From Terebella lapidaria (lineage: Eukaryota > Annelida > Polychaeta > Terebellida > Terebellidae), in assembly GCA_949152475.1 (NCBI GenBank), contig OX424567.1:27801402-27865401 (forward strand): DNA of 64,000 bases, in the 5' to 3' direction. The translations under genes were made by a program, and so were the position numbers. Within the stretch, counting starts at the first letter, position 1; every line of letters begins with the position of its first letter. Shown in pieces: positions 35,351 to 47,660 of the stretch. The notes below the pieces were generated by a model. That model had not been told where the DNA came from and did no database searches. It saw nothing but the letters and a program-made list of their open reading frames with translations.

Positions 35351-37510
35351 AAGTGTCAAGTGTCTCGCTCATATCTCAGAAAGTTTCGAAGGTATTACAA
35401 GACTAAAAACTGCTATGGAAACTAGAAACATAGCAAAAAATTATTCCAACAAAAAAATACGCGTTACATGCAATACGTTAGGAGGCACTAACGCCCGTGT
35501 GCCCTGAAAGTGGTGCCTAAAAAATATATCAAGAATAACGAACTTACCTACACCTATTTCAATCGCTCGAAGAGTTTTCATGATATTACAAAACTGAAAG
35601 CTGTTATGGAAACTGGAAACATAGCAGAAAAGTATCATACCAAGAAACAAGACGTTTCATGCAATACGTCAGCAGGTAGTAGCACCCGCGCGCTCCGAAA
35701 GAAATAATGAAAATAAAAGGCTTACCACCACCTATTTCAATCGCTTATTTCTCAACGAATCCTGAAGATATAACAAAACTAACAACTGTTATGGAAACTA
35801 GAAACATAGCAAAAAAATATCATATCAAGAAGCAAGGCGTTACATGCAACACGTTTACAGGTGGTAACGCCCGCGCGCTCCGAAACTGCATGCCTAAAAA
35901 ACATATTGAAATTAAAAGGCTTACCCGACGTATTTCAATCGCTTATTTATCAACGAGTTTTGAAGATATCACGAAACTAAAAACGGTTTTGGAAACTAGA
36001 AACATACGAAAAAATTTCATATTAAGAAAGGAGGCGTGACATCCACCACTTTTACAGGCGTTGCCAAAGTTGTTATTATTATTATTATATAAAAAAAAAT
36101 AGGCGTGCCTAAAAAGAAAATATCGAAAATACAAGGATTACCCCACCTATTTCAATCGTGTGTTTCTCAACGAGTTTTGAAGATATCACAAAACGAAAAA
36201 CTGTTATGGAAAAAAGAAACATAGCAGGAAAATATTCAAATGAAAAACTAGGCGTTACATTCAATACTTTAGCAGGCAGTAGCGCCAGCATGCACCGAAA
36301 CTGCGTGCCTAAAAAAATATATCGAGAAATATATCGAGAATAACGGACTTACCCACACCTATTTCAATCGCTTATATCTGAAAGAATTTTCACGATATTA
36401 CAAAACTGAAAGCTGTTATGGAAACTAGAAACGTAGCAGAAAAGTATCATACCAAGAAACAAGACGTTTCATGCAATACGTCAGCAGGCAGTAGCGCCCG
36501 CGCGCCCACACGCCCCAAAATTGCGTGCCCAAAAAGAAATATCGAAAACAGCAGGATTATCCCCACCTATTTCAGTCGCGTGTTTCTCAACGAGTTTTGA
36601 AGATATACAAAACGAAAAACTGTTATGGAAAGTAGAAACATAGCAGAAAAATATTCAAATAAAAATCTTGGCGTTACATTCAATACTTTAGCAGGCAGTA
36701 GCGCCCGCACGCACCGAAACTGCGTGCCTAAAAAAATATATAGAGAATAACAGACTTACCCAAACCTTTTTCAATCGCTTATATCTGAAAGAATTTTCAC
36801 GATATTACAAAACTGAAAGCTGTTATGGAAACTAGAAACATAGCAGAAAAGTATCATACCAAGAAACAAGACGTTTCATGCAATTCGTCAGCAGGCAGTA
36901 GCGCCCTCGCGCCCCGAAACTGCGTGCCCAAAAAGAAATATCGAAAACAGCAGGATTATCCCCACCTATTTCAATCGCGTGTTTCTCAACGAGTTTTGAA
37001 GATATCACAAAACGAAAAACTGTTGTGGAAAAAAGAAACATAGCAGAAAAATATCATATCAATAAACTAGGCGTTACATGCAATACGTCAGCAGGTAGTA
37101 GCACCCGCGCGCTCCAAAAGAAATAATGAAAATAAAAGGCTTACACCACCTATTTCAATCGCTTATTTCTCAACGAATCCTGAAGATATAACAAAACTAA
37201 CAACTGTTATGGAAACTAAAAACATAGTAAAAAAATATCATATCAAGAAGCAAGGCGTTACATGCAACACGTTTGCAGGTGATAGCGCCCGCGTGCTCCG
37301 AAACTGCATGCCTAAAAAACATATTGAAATTAAAAGGCTTGCCCCGACGTATTTCAATCGCTTATTTATCAACGAGTTTTGAAGATATCACAAAACTAAA
37401 AACGGTTTTGGAAACTAGAAACATACAAAAAAAATTCATATTAAGAAAGGAGGTGTTACATCCACCACTTTTACAGGCGTTGCCAAAGTTGCAAATATTC
37501 ATGAAAATTT
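35351..37510. repeat. ~180-220-bp tandem repeat with GC-rich core, about ten copies
   Basis: The landmark CCTATTTCAATCGCTTAT or a variant recurs near 35558, 35736, 35927, 36145, 36360, 36566, 36768, 36966, 37149 and 37349. Each unit has GTTATGGAAACTAGAAACAT, a CGTTACATGCAATACG block, a GCGCCCGCGCGC-type core and TGCCTAAAAAA. Lengths vary because of small indels. One frame reads ETRNIAEKYHTKK and similar peptides in several copies (see findings), but no continuous gene spans the array. Confidence 0.85.
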
Positions 37511-39760
37511 GATCAATTTCACCTGAAGGTAGTTGTGCAAAGGTGTCATAAAGAGATTAGGTGGTAAAGGTTAAGTGTTATAGGAACATTACCTTACATA
37601 CCCCGTAGGTACCACCAGATTTGGTGGTAGAGATTGAGTGTCATAGGACCATTACCTTGCATACCACGGTGGTATGTAAGGTAATGGTCCATGGTGGTAC
37701 TTGGAAAAAAGTGTCATATGAAGGTTGGTTAACAGTGAAAAAAGTGTCATAAAGCCAATTACCACACATACCCTGATGGCAGTGATGCAAAACGTGTCAT
37801 AAGGGGACTTGGTGGGGGTAGCATAAAACCATTACCATGTGCGTGTTTTCATCAATTTTTGAGGAACATTTTCAAGACAAGGCTTAGTTGTTTTGTCCTG
37901 ATTTTTTATTGTTTTTTTGCGAGTTTTTGCAAGTTGTCACATCTTTGTAGCACAAAAAATGAGAGAGTTGCTTATTACTAAATTACATTTTGTGATCCCG
38001 TAATGAGATTCATACATGTTGTGTGCATTGCTATCAGGTATATTCCCACAATTTTTCAGAAAGATATCTTAAAAACTCTTGCCAATATCTAGGAAGAACA
38101 ACTCATTTTCACCAGAAGGTAATGTGGAAAAAATGTGTCATATAATCCGGTTGTGGTAATGGTTGCAAACCGTGTCATAAGGCCTTACCACATGTTTTTT
38201 GTCCCCACGTTTTTCATGGATATTTTCACCCCAACTCTTAGATATTTTGTCACGATTTTTTATTGTTTTTTAACGATTTTTTTCAAGTATTCAGATTTTC
38301 GTAGCACCAAAAAAAGAGAAAGTTGCGAAAATTGCTTATTGCTAAGTCACATTTTGTGATTTGGGAATGAGAGTTATACGTGTTGTGCGCATTTTTATCT
38401 GCTATGTTCCCACAAATTTTCAGAAAGATATCTGAAAAACTCTATGAAATATCCACTGATTTTCACTGGAAGGTAATGGTGGAAAATGTGTCATATGGGT
38501 TGTGGTAATGGTTGCAAACCATGTCATAAGACATTACCACATGTTTTTGTTCCAACGTTTTTCATAGATATTGTCACAATAACTATTATATGTTTTGTCA
38601 CGATTTTTTATTGTTTTTTAGCAAGCTCTTGCAAAATGTCACATTTTTGTACCACAAAAAATGAGAAAGTTGCTTATTACTAAATTACATTTTGTGATCC
38701 CGTAATGAGATTCATACATATTGTGTGCATTGCTATCAGGTATATTCCCACAAATTTTCAGAAAGATGTCTTAAAAACTCTTGACAATATCTATGAAAAA
38801 CGAAACATTTTCACACGAAGGTAATGGTGGAAAATGTGTCATAAGAATTCCCGGTAGTAGTGGCAAATGTGTCATAAGAAGGTTGGTGGCAATGAAAGTA
38901 GTGTCATAAAACCATTGTGTCACTGTTTTTCAAAGATATTTTCACACCAAGTGTTAGATATTTTCACACGATTTTTTTATTTTTTTTAATCTATCTTTTC
39001 AAGCTATCCCATTTTTGTAGCACCAAAAATGAAGAAATGGCTTATTACTTTGTCACATCTTGTATTTCTGTTACCACACTGATATATGTTGTGCACATAT
39101 ATACCAGCAAAGTTCCCACAATTTTTCATTAAAAAATATGAAAAACTGTTTGAGATATGCATATTTTTCACTGTCCGAGGTATATGGAAAAACGTGTCAT
39201 AACTTCAGAAGGTATATGGAAAATGTGTCATAAGGAGAAAAGGTATAGGTGGAAAAGTGTGTCATAAGACAATATCACCAGTTACTCAGTCACTTTTCTT
39301 TCCATTGGCACAAAAGTAATGTATTTCGTGTGCATTACTATCAGATACATTCTCACTAAGGTTCAGGCAAATACATAAAAAAATGTTGGAATAATGCAGA
39401 AAATACACTTTTTTCGTGAATATTAGCAATTACTCAGTCATTATTCATGACATTGGCACAAAAAGCATGTATTTTGTGTGCATTGCTACCAGCTACAATC
39501 CCACAAAGTTTCAGACAAATACATGCAAAAGTGTTAGAGTAATGCAGAAAATACACCTTTTCTCACTATCCGAGGTTATGGAAAATGTGTCATAAGACCA
39601 GGTGGTATATGGCAAATGTGTCATAAGAAGAGGTGGTATATGTGAAAAGTGTGTCATAAAGGTTATGATACATTTTCCATATACCACCTTTTGGCAATAC
39701 CATGGCATAGTCTAAGTCCAAGTGGTAAGGTGGAAAATTGTGTCATAAGAAGAGTTTAAA
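37511..39760. repeat. TGTGTCATAA-associated repeat with ~345-360-bp units
   Basis: Units share CACGATTTTTTATTG, AAAAAATGAGA, TTGCTTATTACTAAATTACA and CCCACAAATTTTCAGAAAGA. They start near 37890, 38250, 38595 and 38950. Between units lie AATGTGTCATAAGG-type words, linking this block to the main family. A second ~146-bp tandem pair with ATGCAGAAAATACAC sits at 39277-39560. Confidence 0.8.
37646..37690. repeat. Near-perfect 45-bp inverted repeat
   Basis: Arms of 22 bp, beginning GGACCATTACC and ending GGTAATGGTCC, surround a single central G. The only non-Watson-Crick pair is a G/T. It could form a hairpin or cruciform. Confidence 0.85.
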
Positions 39761-40440
39761 TATGTTTTTTTTTAATTACTCAGTAATTAATTACGATATC
39801 AACCCAATTTTTTTACCAGAGGTAGGGGGTACCATAAGGAACAATCCTATGAAAAAAAATCCCAGAAGGTTTAAATAGTTTTAAAATCGAGAGCATGGAA
39901 TGGTATGGTGAAAATTTTCAATTTTCCTAAGTCTTATAAAAACTTTTCTATTTGAGATGGGAATCTGAAACTTGGAGGTTTTCTTAAACTATATACATAC
40001 TAACTACTCACAAAAACTCAGAACTCTATCATCATTATTCATAGTTTTTTCAGGTTTTGGGTGAAGTCTGTTAGGGTCTTCTGGTTCGCCGTACCCCACT
40101 ACGTATCTTCTTTGACAAGTCGAAAAATAGGTGGTAATGAATTAAATAATGGGTTTAGGGCTTCGCGCTTTTGGGTTTAGATTCGTTATATCAACCACTA
40201 GGGGTGAAATAAACCCTATTAAGCTATAAACCAATTTCCCTTCATATGGTAGCTTATGACACATTTTTTCGGAAAAACTTCGTGGTAGTGTTAAAAGTCA
40301 TTAATATATCACGAATATCATTGTGATAAGAGATTACAGGATGAGAAATCATGGTTGAATTTATTGTAATTTTATCGTAATTATCTTAGAAATTATTCAT
40401 TACCCTTTTCATTACCACCTTCTTATGACACAGTGGTTAT
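39761..40440. other. Transition from repeat mosaic to unique DNA
   Basis: There are sparse TTATGACACA words near 40255 and 40425 and no organised repeat. No gene is seen. Confidence 0.4.
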
Positions 40441-43400
40441 GAAAATCGGATGACGGGGGCAGTGCCAAACAAGTATCACACATCGTTCACAGCATGTACA
40501 ATGCCTATAGTGTGCTCTAGCTCCAAGTCGGGGATCAGTAGAGGAATGTCCCTCGTCGATTGTTGTATCTGCACCTGATGACTTCCCTGTGGACACTGAT
40601 GGTAAATCTATCAGGTCCCTTCGTGCTCACAAATCACTGGTGTATGTCAACTCTCAGTACATCGTGACCCCTGAGCTCTAGTTCTATCAAAATTAAAAGG
40701 TTTTATTGATTCGTACTTGAGTTCTGTGAATCATGTCAGATTTTGTGATGAGTTGTAATCATTGATACATGTAAATCATGACGCTTAAAACTTGAGACAT
40801 AATTACCTTTAACAATGTTTCAGGACTTCCAATATTTCTATTCCGAGTTTGTGTTTTTACTGAATTGAAAACACTTGTCATCCTGTGTGGGAGGTTGCAT
40901 AAATTTCAATTGTAGTTTCTAAGTAGTGGCCCTCCATGACCATGTTTGCATACCATTTTGTTGAAGATTTTACCTTTGTCTTCACGTCTTGAGAATTCAA
41001 AGACTCTTTTGTATGGTGTATTTTAACGGTTACACCTCAAATTGTTGCTGCACCTTCAACAAACAATCAACTGAATACACCGAGAGTTCGGTCTCTAAAT
41101 GAATCCGGTCTTGTTGGCTTAGGAATGTAGCTCTAATGTTTGTTTGAGTTCTAGAAAAATGCCATCTATTTAGAGTTAAGCATCAAAGGCGAGCTAATGC
41201 ATCCAACCATGTTATGTCAATCCTGCCTCCCGCGAGAACAAATATCTTAAAGATCGTTCATTTGTTTGAACAGAAAACAAGCTTTTTCCACCAACAGTAT
41301 ACTCTTCAATTACTGACCATGTTTCCTAGTTAATGTCTACACCTCATAAAAACTACTCAGATATTCATAGGTGTGGTATAATATGATGGGCCGGTGGATA
41401 GGCTGTATTTAGCGGACTGCTGTCCATGTCCACGGGTCAAGGCGAGGGTATTAGCCTCTGTCCTTAGACAATAGATTTCTGGGACATTGCATTGCGCTGC
41501 TCAGTAGCATCCCTCGTAGCTTTTTTCGTCTGGAGACGGAGTGATCAGCATCTGTAAACATTTCGTGCTCATAAAGGGCAGGGCCACGATTTATTTACTC
41601 AAATATACCATTATACATAACTACATTTCTAATAATAAAATATCATAGAATAATTACTTTTCACTTTCGAGCAAGTAAACCAATTTGTGAACCTGTTCTG
41701 TAGAATCAAGAATACTCGACCAAAGTTGTAAAGACTTGTTTACAACAGTTGAAGCCCATGCTATAAATTGGATAAATATGCAAACATGGAGCTTTTCTCT
41801 GTTCATTATCATCATTTAATATGCAACATTTTGGAACAAAGACACTTGAATTATGGAGTTTTTACCTGAATTGAATTAGATTAGATGAATTGGATAACAA
41901 GTGCGGATTCCTTGAGGTGCACGACCTTTCTAAGTTTATTCCGTCCAGTTCAGGACAAGTTTATTGACTCCGATATTGAGTGGTGTAGCGAAAATACAAA
42001 GTCACACCAAACAATGGCAAACTTTGAGAAAAGGGACGTCCGCGTATTCATAACTGGTATTTGACCTTGACCACACTGAGGCAGTCTGTGAAGAATCATT
42101 CTCTATCTGATGAACCATTTGACGGCATATTGATGTGCTCATCTTGCCAATGAACAAAGAATCCGTGCTGTATCATTGTGCGTTTGTCCACATTTCCAAT
42201 GTCGGAGGTGGCCGCAGTATTGTAATATACTGAGCACCGTGCAAACACCGGTAACAAAAACTTGTGCATGATAAATCGAAAGACGAACATCATGGTGGCC
42301 ATCTCACACTGGCTATAGTGGAATGGTCAATGGCATTGTATGCGCAATTGGCATGCACGAGTCAGCACGGAAAATTTCCCAGGGAGTTGTAAATCAGCCG
42401 TGACTGGGCCTCTGTTCATGTGGTCTGTTTACCGAACCGAACACAGGGACCACAGATTTTTTTCATCTCTGGTCTTTGGGGTGCATTGGAAGAGTACTTG
42501 ACATCCGATGTCACAAAGTTATCTGTTGGCCATTGTAAGATCCGCGGGCTCTGGTGACCACTGATTGATGGTTTTGTGCATCAAAACAAAATGTATATTT
42601 TATATGTTCCGGTGATATCTAGTGATATATTGGTAAATGTTGATTGTGACCATCATTCATTAGTAAACTTAGCATTGTTACCATACCTCACAGCTTGGTG
42701 AACGTGATCTGAAAATCTTCTGTCTAAACATATACACCATTCCAACACATATAGTGCACGACATGTTCTCCCAAATAAGACCCAATATCAATTGCTATTA
42801 TTAATTCTCGCACATTGTCTCCCATACTGTGAAGTTTGACTCCATGGCTTCCCTGAATTGGCGTCCAAATAAGAGATCAATACATTAACGCGGCAATGAC
42901 AGCGGTCTCATTTTGAAAATGGTAAATGATTTTCGCTCGCACGTTACCGTCAGACCCGACGTATTCTGACACTTGTAGGATCTGCGGGATATGATATAAT
43001 TGAAGTCATATCTGGTTCTACACGGGCACAGACAGAATGATTATCACTTCCTGTGGTCCCGTGGCTTGTTCAGTCGAGAGAGAGTGATAAGACAACGAGA
43101 CGTCCGACTGAGTCTGAAGTTTGAATGATCACGTAACAAGAGAACTGACACTCGTGAATTTGAACTGTCCGGTCTGAGTTATTGGCCACCAGACAGCAAG
43201 CCATTATTGTTTTGAATCATAAGAGTAGTCGGTCCAGTCACGTGGCGAACTTTCAAACATATTTGATATTTCTACACATGTGAAGACAAGGCAAACTTGT
43301 CAATTATTTCTTGCAGGTATTGCTTGCTCAGTATGAATCCATGCAACTCAAGGTTTTGGCCAGAAAGAATGTGCTGATGTGACTGACAAGAGGGCCCTGG

Positions 43401-46400
43401 GGAGGGGGGAGGGAGGTGTTTGGTAAGTATTGGTATAGGGACAAGTAAGGTCACAAGAAGGCAATTGATGACTGACAGTATTGTTGATGCCCAGGGGGTT
43501 AAATAAATGACCAATCCATACAAACAACAGAGGGGCTGGAGGCCGGTAACTGGACACTGCGAGTGGCTGTCACAAGGGGCTCTTACTTGTGTGTTCTGGG
43601 GGAGCTGGCATTATAAAGCAATTACTGACAGAACTCAGATAGAATTTCAACATTTGCTCATCACTGTTACAATAGTGTCATGGTAAGATACAGACTTCTG
43701 AGTGAAGTTGAATAAATGAACTAAGCCAGCTATTTTATGCTGTGTTTCAAAGTTTCTCCTTACCTTGCAGAGATTCAGTAAATAGTTTATTACCACCCTT
43801 TTCATTTGAGCGGATATGCTACAACGGTCAAAATCACACACCAAGATTCAAGATGTCCCATGAATCAATAATTGCTGTTGGGCGGTCAGCAGTAGATAAA
43901 GAAAAGTCCTTCCACGTTAAATGGGGCCTACAGAAGGAGCGAACAGGCCTGAATTAGGGGAAATCAGCACTTGGGGATAAGATTTGACTGATCTGTCCAT
44001 CTCTAACTGGACGATTGTGGACGTTTGAGGGGGGGGGGGGAGAGCTCAGGACAGATGGGTCTAGGAGACAAAGTTCAGAGAGTTGGAAGCGGGAAGGATG
44101 TCATCATGGTGCGACTAGCTGCCTAAGGATGCTTGACCAGGAATCTGCCTTTACACTGATGCGTGACTCCTGAACGGGTTGAGAGAGTGGTGTAGAGTTT
44201 GGGTGGGAAAGGCGTATGAGGACGCTAGTTGTAACGCAGGGTCTCTCCGTCAGGGTACAAACATCGTCCAAGGCGGCAGACGGATTCGTTTGTAGTTTTT
44301 TCCCTCAGACATGACAAAGTGCTGAATTGAGAGTAATCTCTGAGCAAATTGTCATGATATCCTATCTCTCCACGCGTGCTGATTGGTCACGCTGGGAAAA
44401 ACGTGCAACACGCGAGTTTGACCAGAACTGACAGAGGGGGGAAGACTTGAAGCTCTTATTTAGGCTCTCCTTTGTCTTGATGCAAAGTGAACTTTTGGTC
44501 AGGTCATCAATGTGTGCAGACAACAGCTTGGATGAAACAAGTAGATACTTAACAGGGCCGTCCTAGTGATTAGGGATTGAGAAAGAAATAAATCCTTTAA
44601 GGAAAGTTTGAATACGTAAAACTGATTGGAATTTGTTTCACTTTAATCCTGGGAATGGACCAAATTTGAGACGGCGATCGAAAGAAACATACCCAATGTC
44701 TTTTCAAGCTCAGTGTATGAAAGAAATGTATTCTAGTTTCATAATCTTTGGTTGTATGATGTCTAACAGCTCAATTTGAGGTGAAAATCTCACACTACTT
44801 CTTCTTGGATCACCCATGTCTTTCTCCACAACTCCACCAGACTCCTGACTCCAGAAGCTGACTGGAAGCAGACAATCACGTCCTAGCCCAGCACGGTGGT
44901 AAATCAATACTCCCCAGTCTGCTGAACTATCTGGTTATTCAATATCCTTCAGCAGAGTAAATTGACATTTTGCATGGGCAATGATTTCATTTGGCCAATA
45001 TTTACTGATGGTTTTGATGGAGCCGTTTTATCTGGTCTTCAGTTCTGTCTTTATTTGAATGGGTGTCGTGGAAATTGCTGGCCATTGAAACACGGCGGCA
45101 GAAATGACGGAGTTATGCGGCGGCATGTGTCAGAAGTATCGCTTACACACGACGATGTGTATTGATTTAATGCCACTGATGGATATTCGAACATTGACGA
45201 GGGGGAAAATGCAAAAAACACAATGTTTGAGGAAGGAAATGTTGCCTTCAAGAATGTGGTCACCCACAGAGCGAGTTCCGTTAGGTACTGGGACATACTC
45301 AATGTTTTGTGCCTCTCCGAATATGGGATGCGTAGTTTTGTCGTGGTTCATTGGATGAGGTTCAGGCATTCTGCAATTTCCATATCATTTGTGGAATGCA
45401 CAATAACTTGCAATTTCATTTGCTCGCAACATTTCTTTGGTATTTCTCGCTTTGTTTAGCGGTTCGCAAAAGCACTGCAATTAATCTCACATTATAGTAA
45501 TTCCAATATCACTACTGCTAGAATGTTGTCATTGGCTCTCGATGTTCTTTCCACTCAGTACTGAGGGTATTTTGGAGGTCGAGGATCTGATATCCCCCAG
45601 AATCCTCTGCCTGTCGTGGTCACTCGTGAAATCTCTTGCATCTTTTACTGATTGTGTCGTTGTTTGCAAGCGAAGGAGCTGTCATGTTTAAACACATAAT
45701 ATTTCCTCATGAAACAAAACAAAATCTACGAAAAAATAAACTCTACGAAATCTTATAGCCGCTACCCCAATTATACCATTGGATGGTCATGTTGGGTTTT
45801 CTTGTATTGCAAAACATTTCGTTACAGTTATATCGAGCATCACAACACCTCGTGAAGATCAGTTGCAGTGGAGATGTGATTTAGAACCTACAACATTTCC
45901 CAAAGCCACACGCACAAATAGCCAATTACCAGCAAGTCTAAACAACAGACAAGAGAGAGATTTATTGACACCTATTGGTTTTGCCATGTATCACATCTAT
46001 TGTAGAATGCAGTAGATAATCGCCATTATATAAATGTCATTTCAAAGCATTAATAGAATACTATAACTGGCTACAAGTATTTGCTTTGATCTCTTGTAAG
46101 AATAGAAGAGGACTTCTGAAGTGGAATGCAAGTCTACCTTCATTGCTTTTGCTCACATTTCTGAAGTTGGCCGACTTTGTCGATAATCTGCTACTCAAGC
46201 TGTATGGTGCCATGGAACTTACAAAAACATCCTGCACAATGCGTTATCTGTTATCATGCTCGAATCAGTGGATAGTATACTTCTGAAAATGTTCCGGGCA
46301 AGAGTCGTGACTTACGGTGTTGACATTGTACGGGAAGAATACCCGCTTAAAAATAAACACAAACACATGCACTTGTTTTCAGAAATAGCAGTATGCCAAC

Positions 46401-46850
46401 TCTCGATGCGCTGCATGCCCGCCGTGTAATAACACTGGAGGCAGGGATGCGATATCTAAGCTATTGCCTAGAGTTTGGTTGTGGGAGGGCTGATGTGTTG
46501 AGTAGGGGGTAGCGGGGATTTGTTGGTGGGAATAATGTCAAATTTATATGTGATATACCAGAAGTTATTTCGGATAGGTCTCAGGTATTCTGAGAATAAC
46601 GTCTTGAGAAATGTGTTTCATATTGGAGCTGTGTATATAGCAAATAAACTTGGGGGACTGTATGGAAATAAATCATTGCATAACTATGCTGTCATCACCT
46701 TCATCAGTATTGTTTATTTTGAGGCTTTTCTGCGAATATCATAGTACCCTATCTTATCCGATATACTCACAGTGCCTGCTTTCCATTTAATGTTGATATC
46801 CTTTCCAAATTGATAATTTCATCAGTACCCGACCCTTTGGGACTTCAGGA
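40441..46850. other. Unique DNA without a supported gene
   Basis: Six kilobases of mostly non-repetitive sequence. Frames of up to about 84 residues on both strands lack recognisable domains and do not chain into exons of a known protein. I looked for N-terminal TIMELESS exons here and found none. A G12 tract lies near 44030. This could be intergenic DNA or part of a long TIMELESS intron. Confidence 0.4.
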
Positions 46851-47660
46851 CATCCACACTGCTAGATCAACTGTCTTTCACATCCACACTGCTAGATCAA
46901 CTGTCTTTCACATCCACACTGCTAGATCATATGTCTTTCACATCCACACTGCTAGATCAACTGTCTTTCACATCCACACTGCTAGATCAACTGTCAGTCA
47001 CATCCACACTGCTAGATCAACTGTCTTTCACATCCACACTGCTAGATCAACTGTCTTTCACATCCCCACTACTAGATCAACTGTCTTTCACATCCACACT
47101 GCTAGATCAACTGTCTTTCACATCCACACTGCTAGATCATATGTCTTTCACATCCACACTGCTAGATCAACTGTCAGTCACATCCACACTGCTAGATCAA
47201 CTGTCTTTCACATCCCCACTACTAGATCAACTGTCTTTCACATCCACACTGCTAGATCAACTGTCTTTCACATCCACACTGCTAGATCATATGTCTTTCA
47301 CATCCACACTGCTAGATCAACTGTCTTTCACATCCACACTGCTAGATCAACTGTCTTTCACATCCACACTGCTAGATCAACTGTCTTTCACATCCACACT
47401 GCTAGATCAACTGTCAGTCACATCCACACTGCTAGATCAACTGTCTTTCACATCCACACTGCTAGATCAACTGTCTTCCACATCCACACTGCTAGATCAA
47501 CTGTCTTTCACATCCCCACTACTAGATCAACTGTCTTTCACATCCCCACTACTAGATCAACTGTCTTTCACATCCACACTGCTAGATCAAATGTCTTTCA
47601 CATCCACACTGCTGGATCAACTGGCTTTCACATCCACACTGCTAGATCAACTGTCAGTCA
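46851..47660 (+). repeat. 30-bp minisatellite, 27 copies
   Basis: The unit starts CATCCACACTGCTAGATCAA and continues CTGTCTTTCA, with an exact 30-bp period over 27 units. Variant units (ATATGTC, CTGTCAGTCA and CATCCCCACTACTAG types) recur in a partly periodic order, for example B-A/C-A-D near 46911-47070 and again near 47121-47230. This suggests block duplication. Because 30 is a multiple of three, two forward frames stay open across the array (286 and 248 residues), giving HTARSTVFHI-type repeats. I regard these as artefacts. Confidence 0.95.

Noticed and set aside
40151-40160. GGGTTTAGGG, telomere-like word
   Set aside because: It occurs once with a partial neighbour and no TTAGGG tract. 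It is not a telomere or interstitial telomere array.
43272-45459. Cluster of overlapping 60-84-residue frames on both strands
   Set aside because: No domain, no consistent splice structure, and no similarity to the missing N-terminal TIMELESS region.
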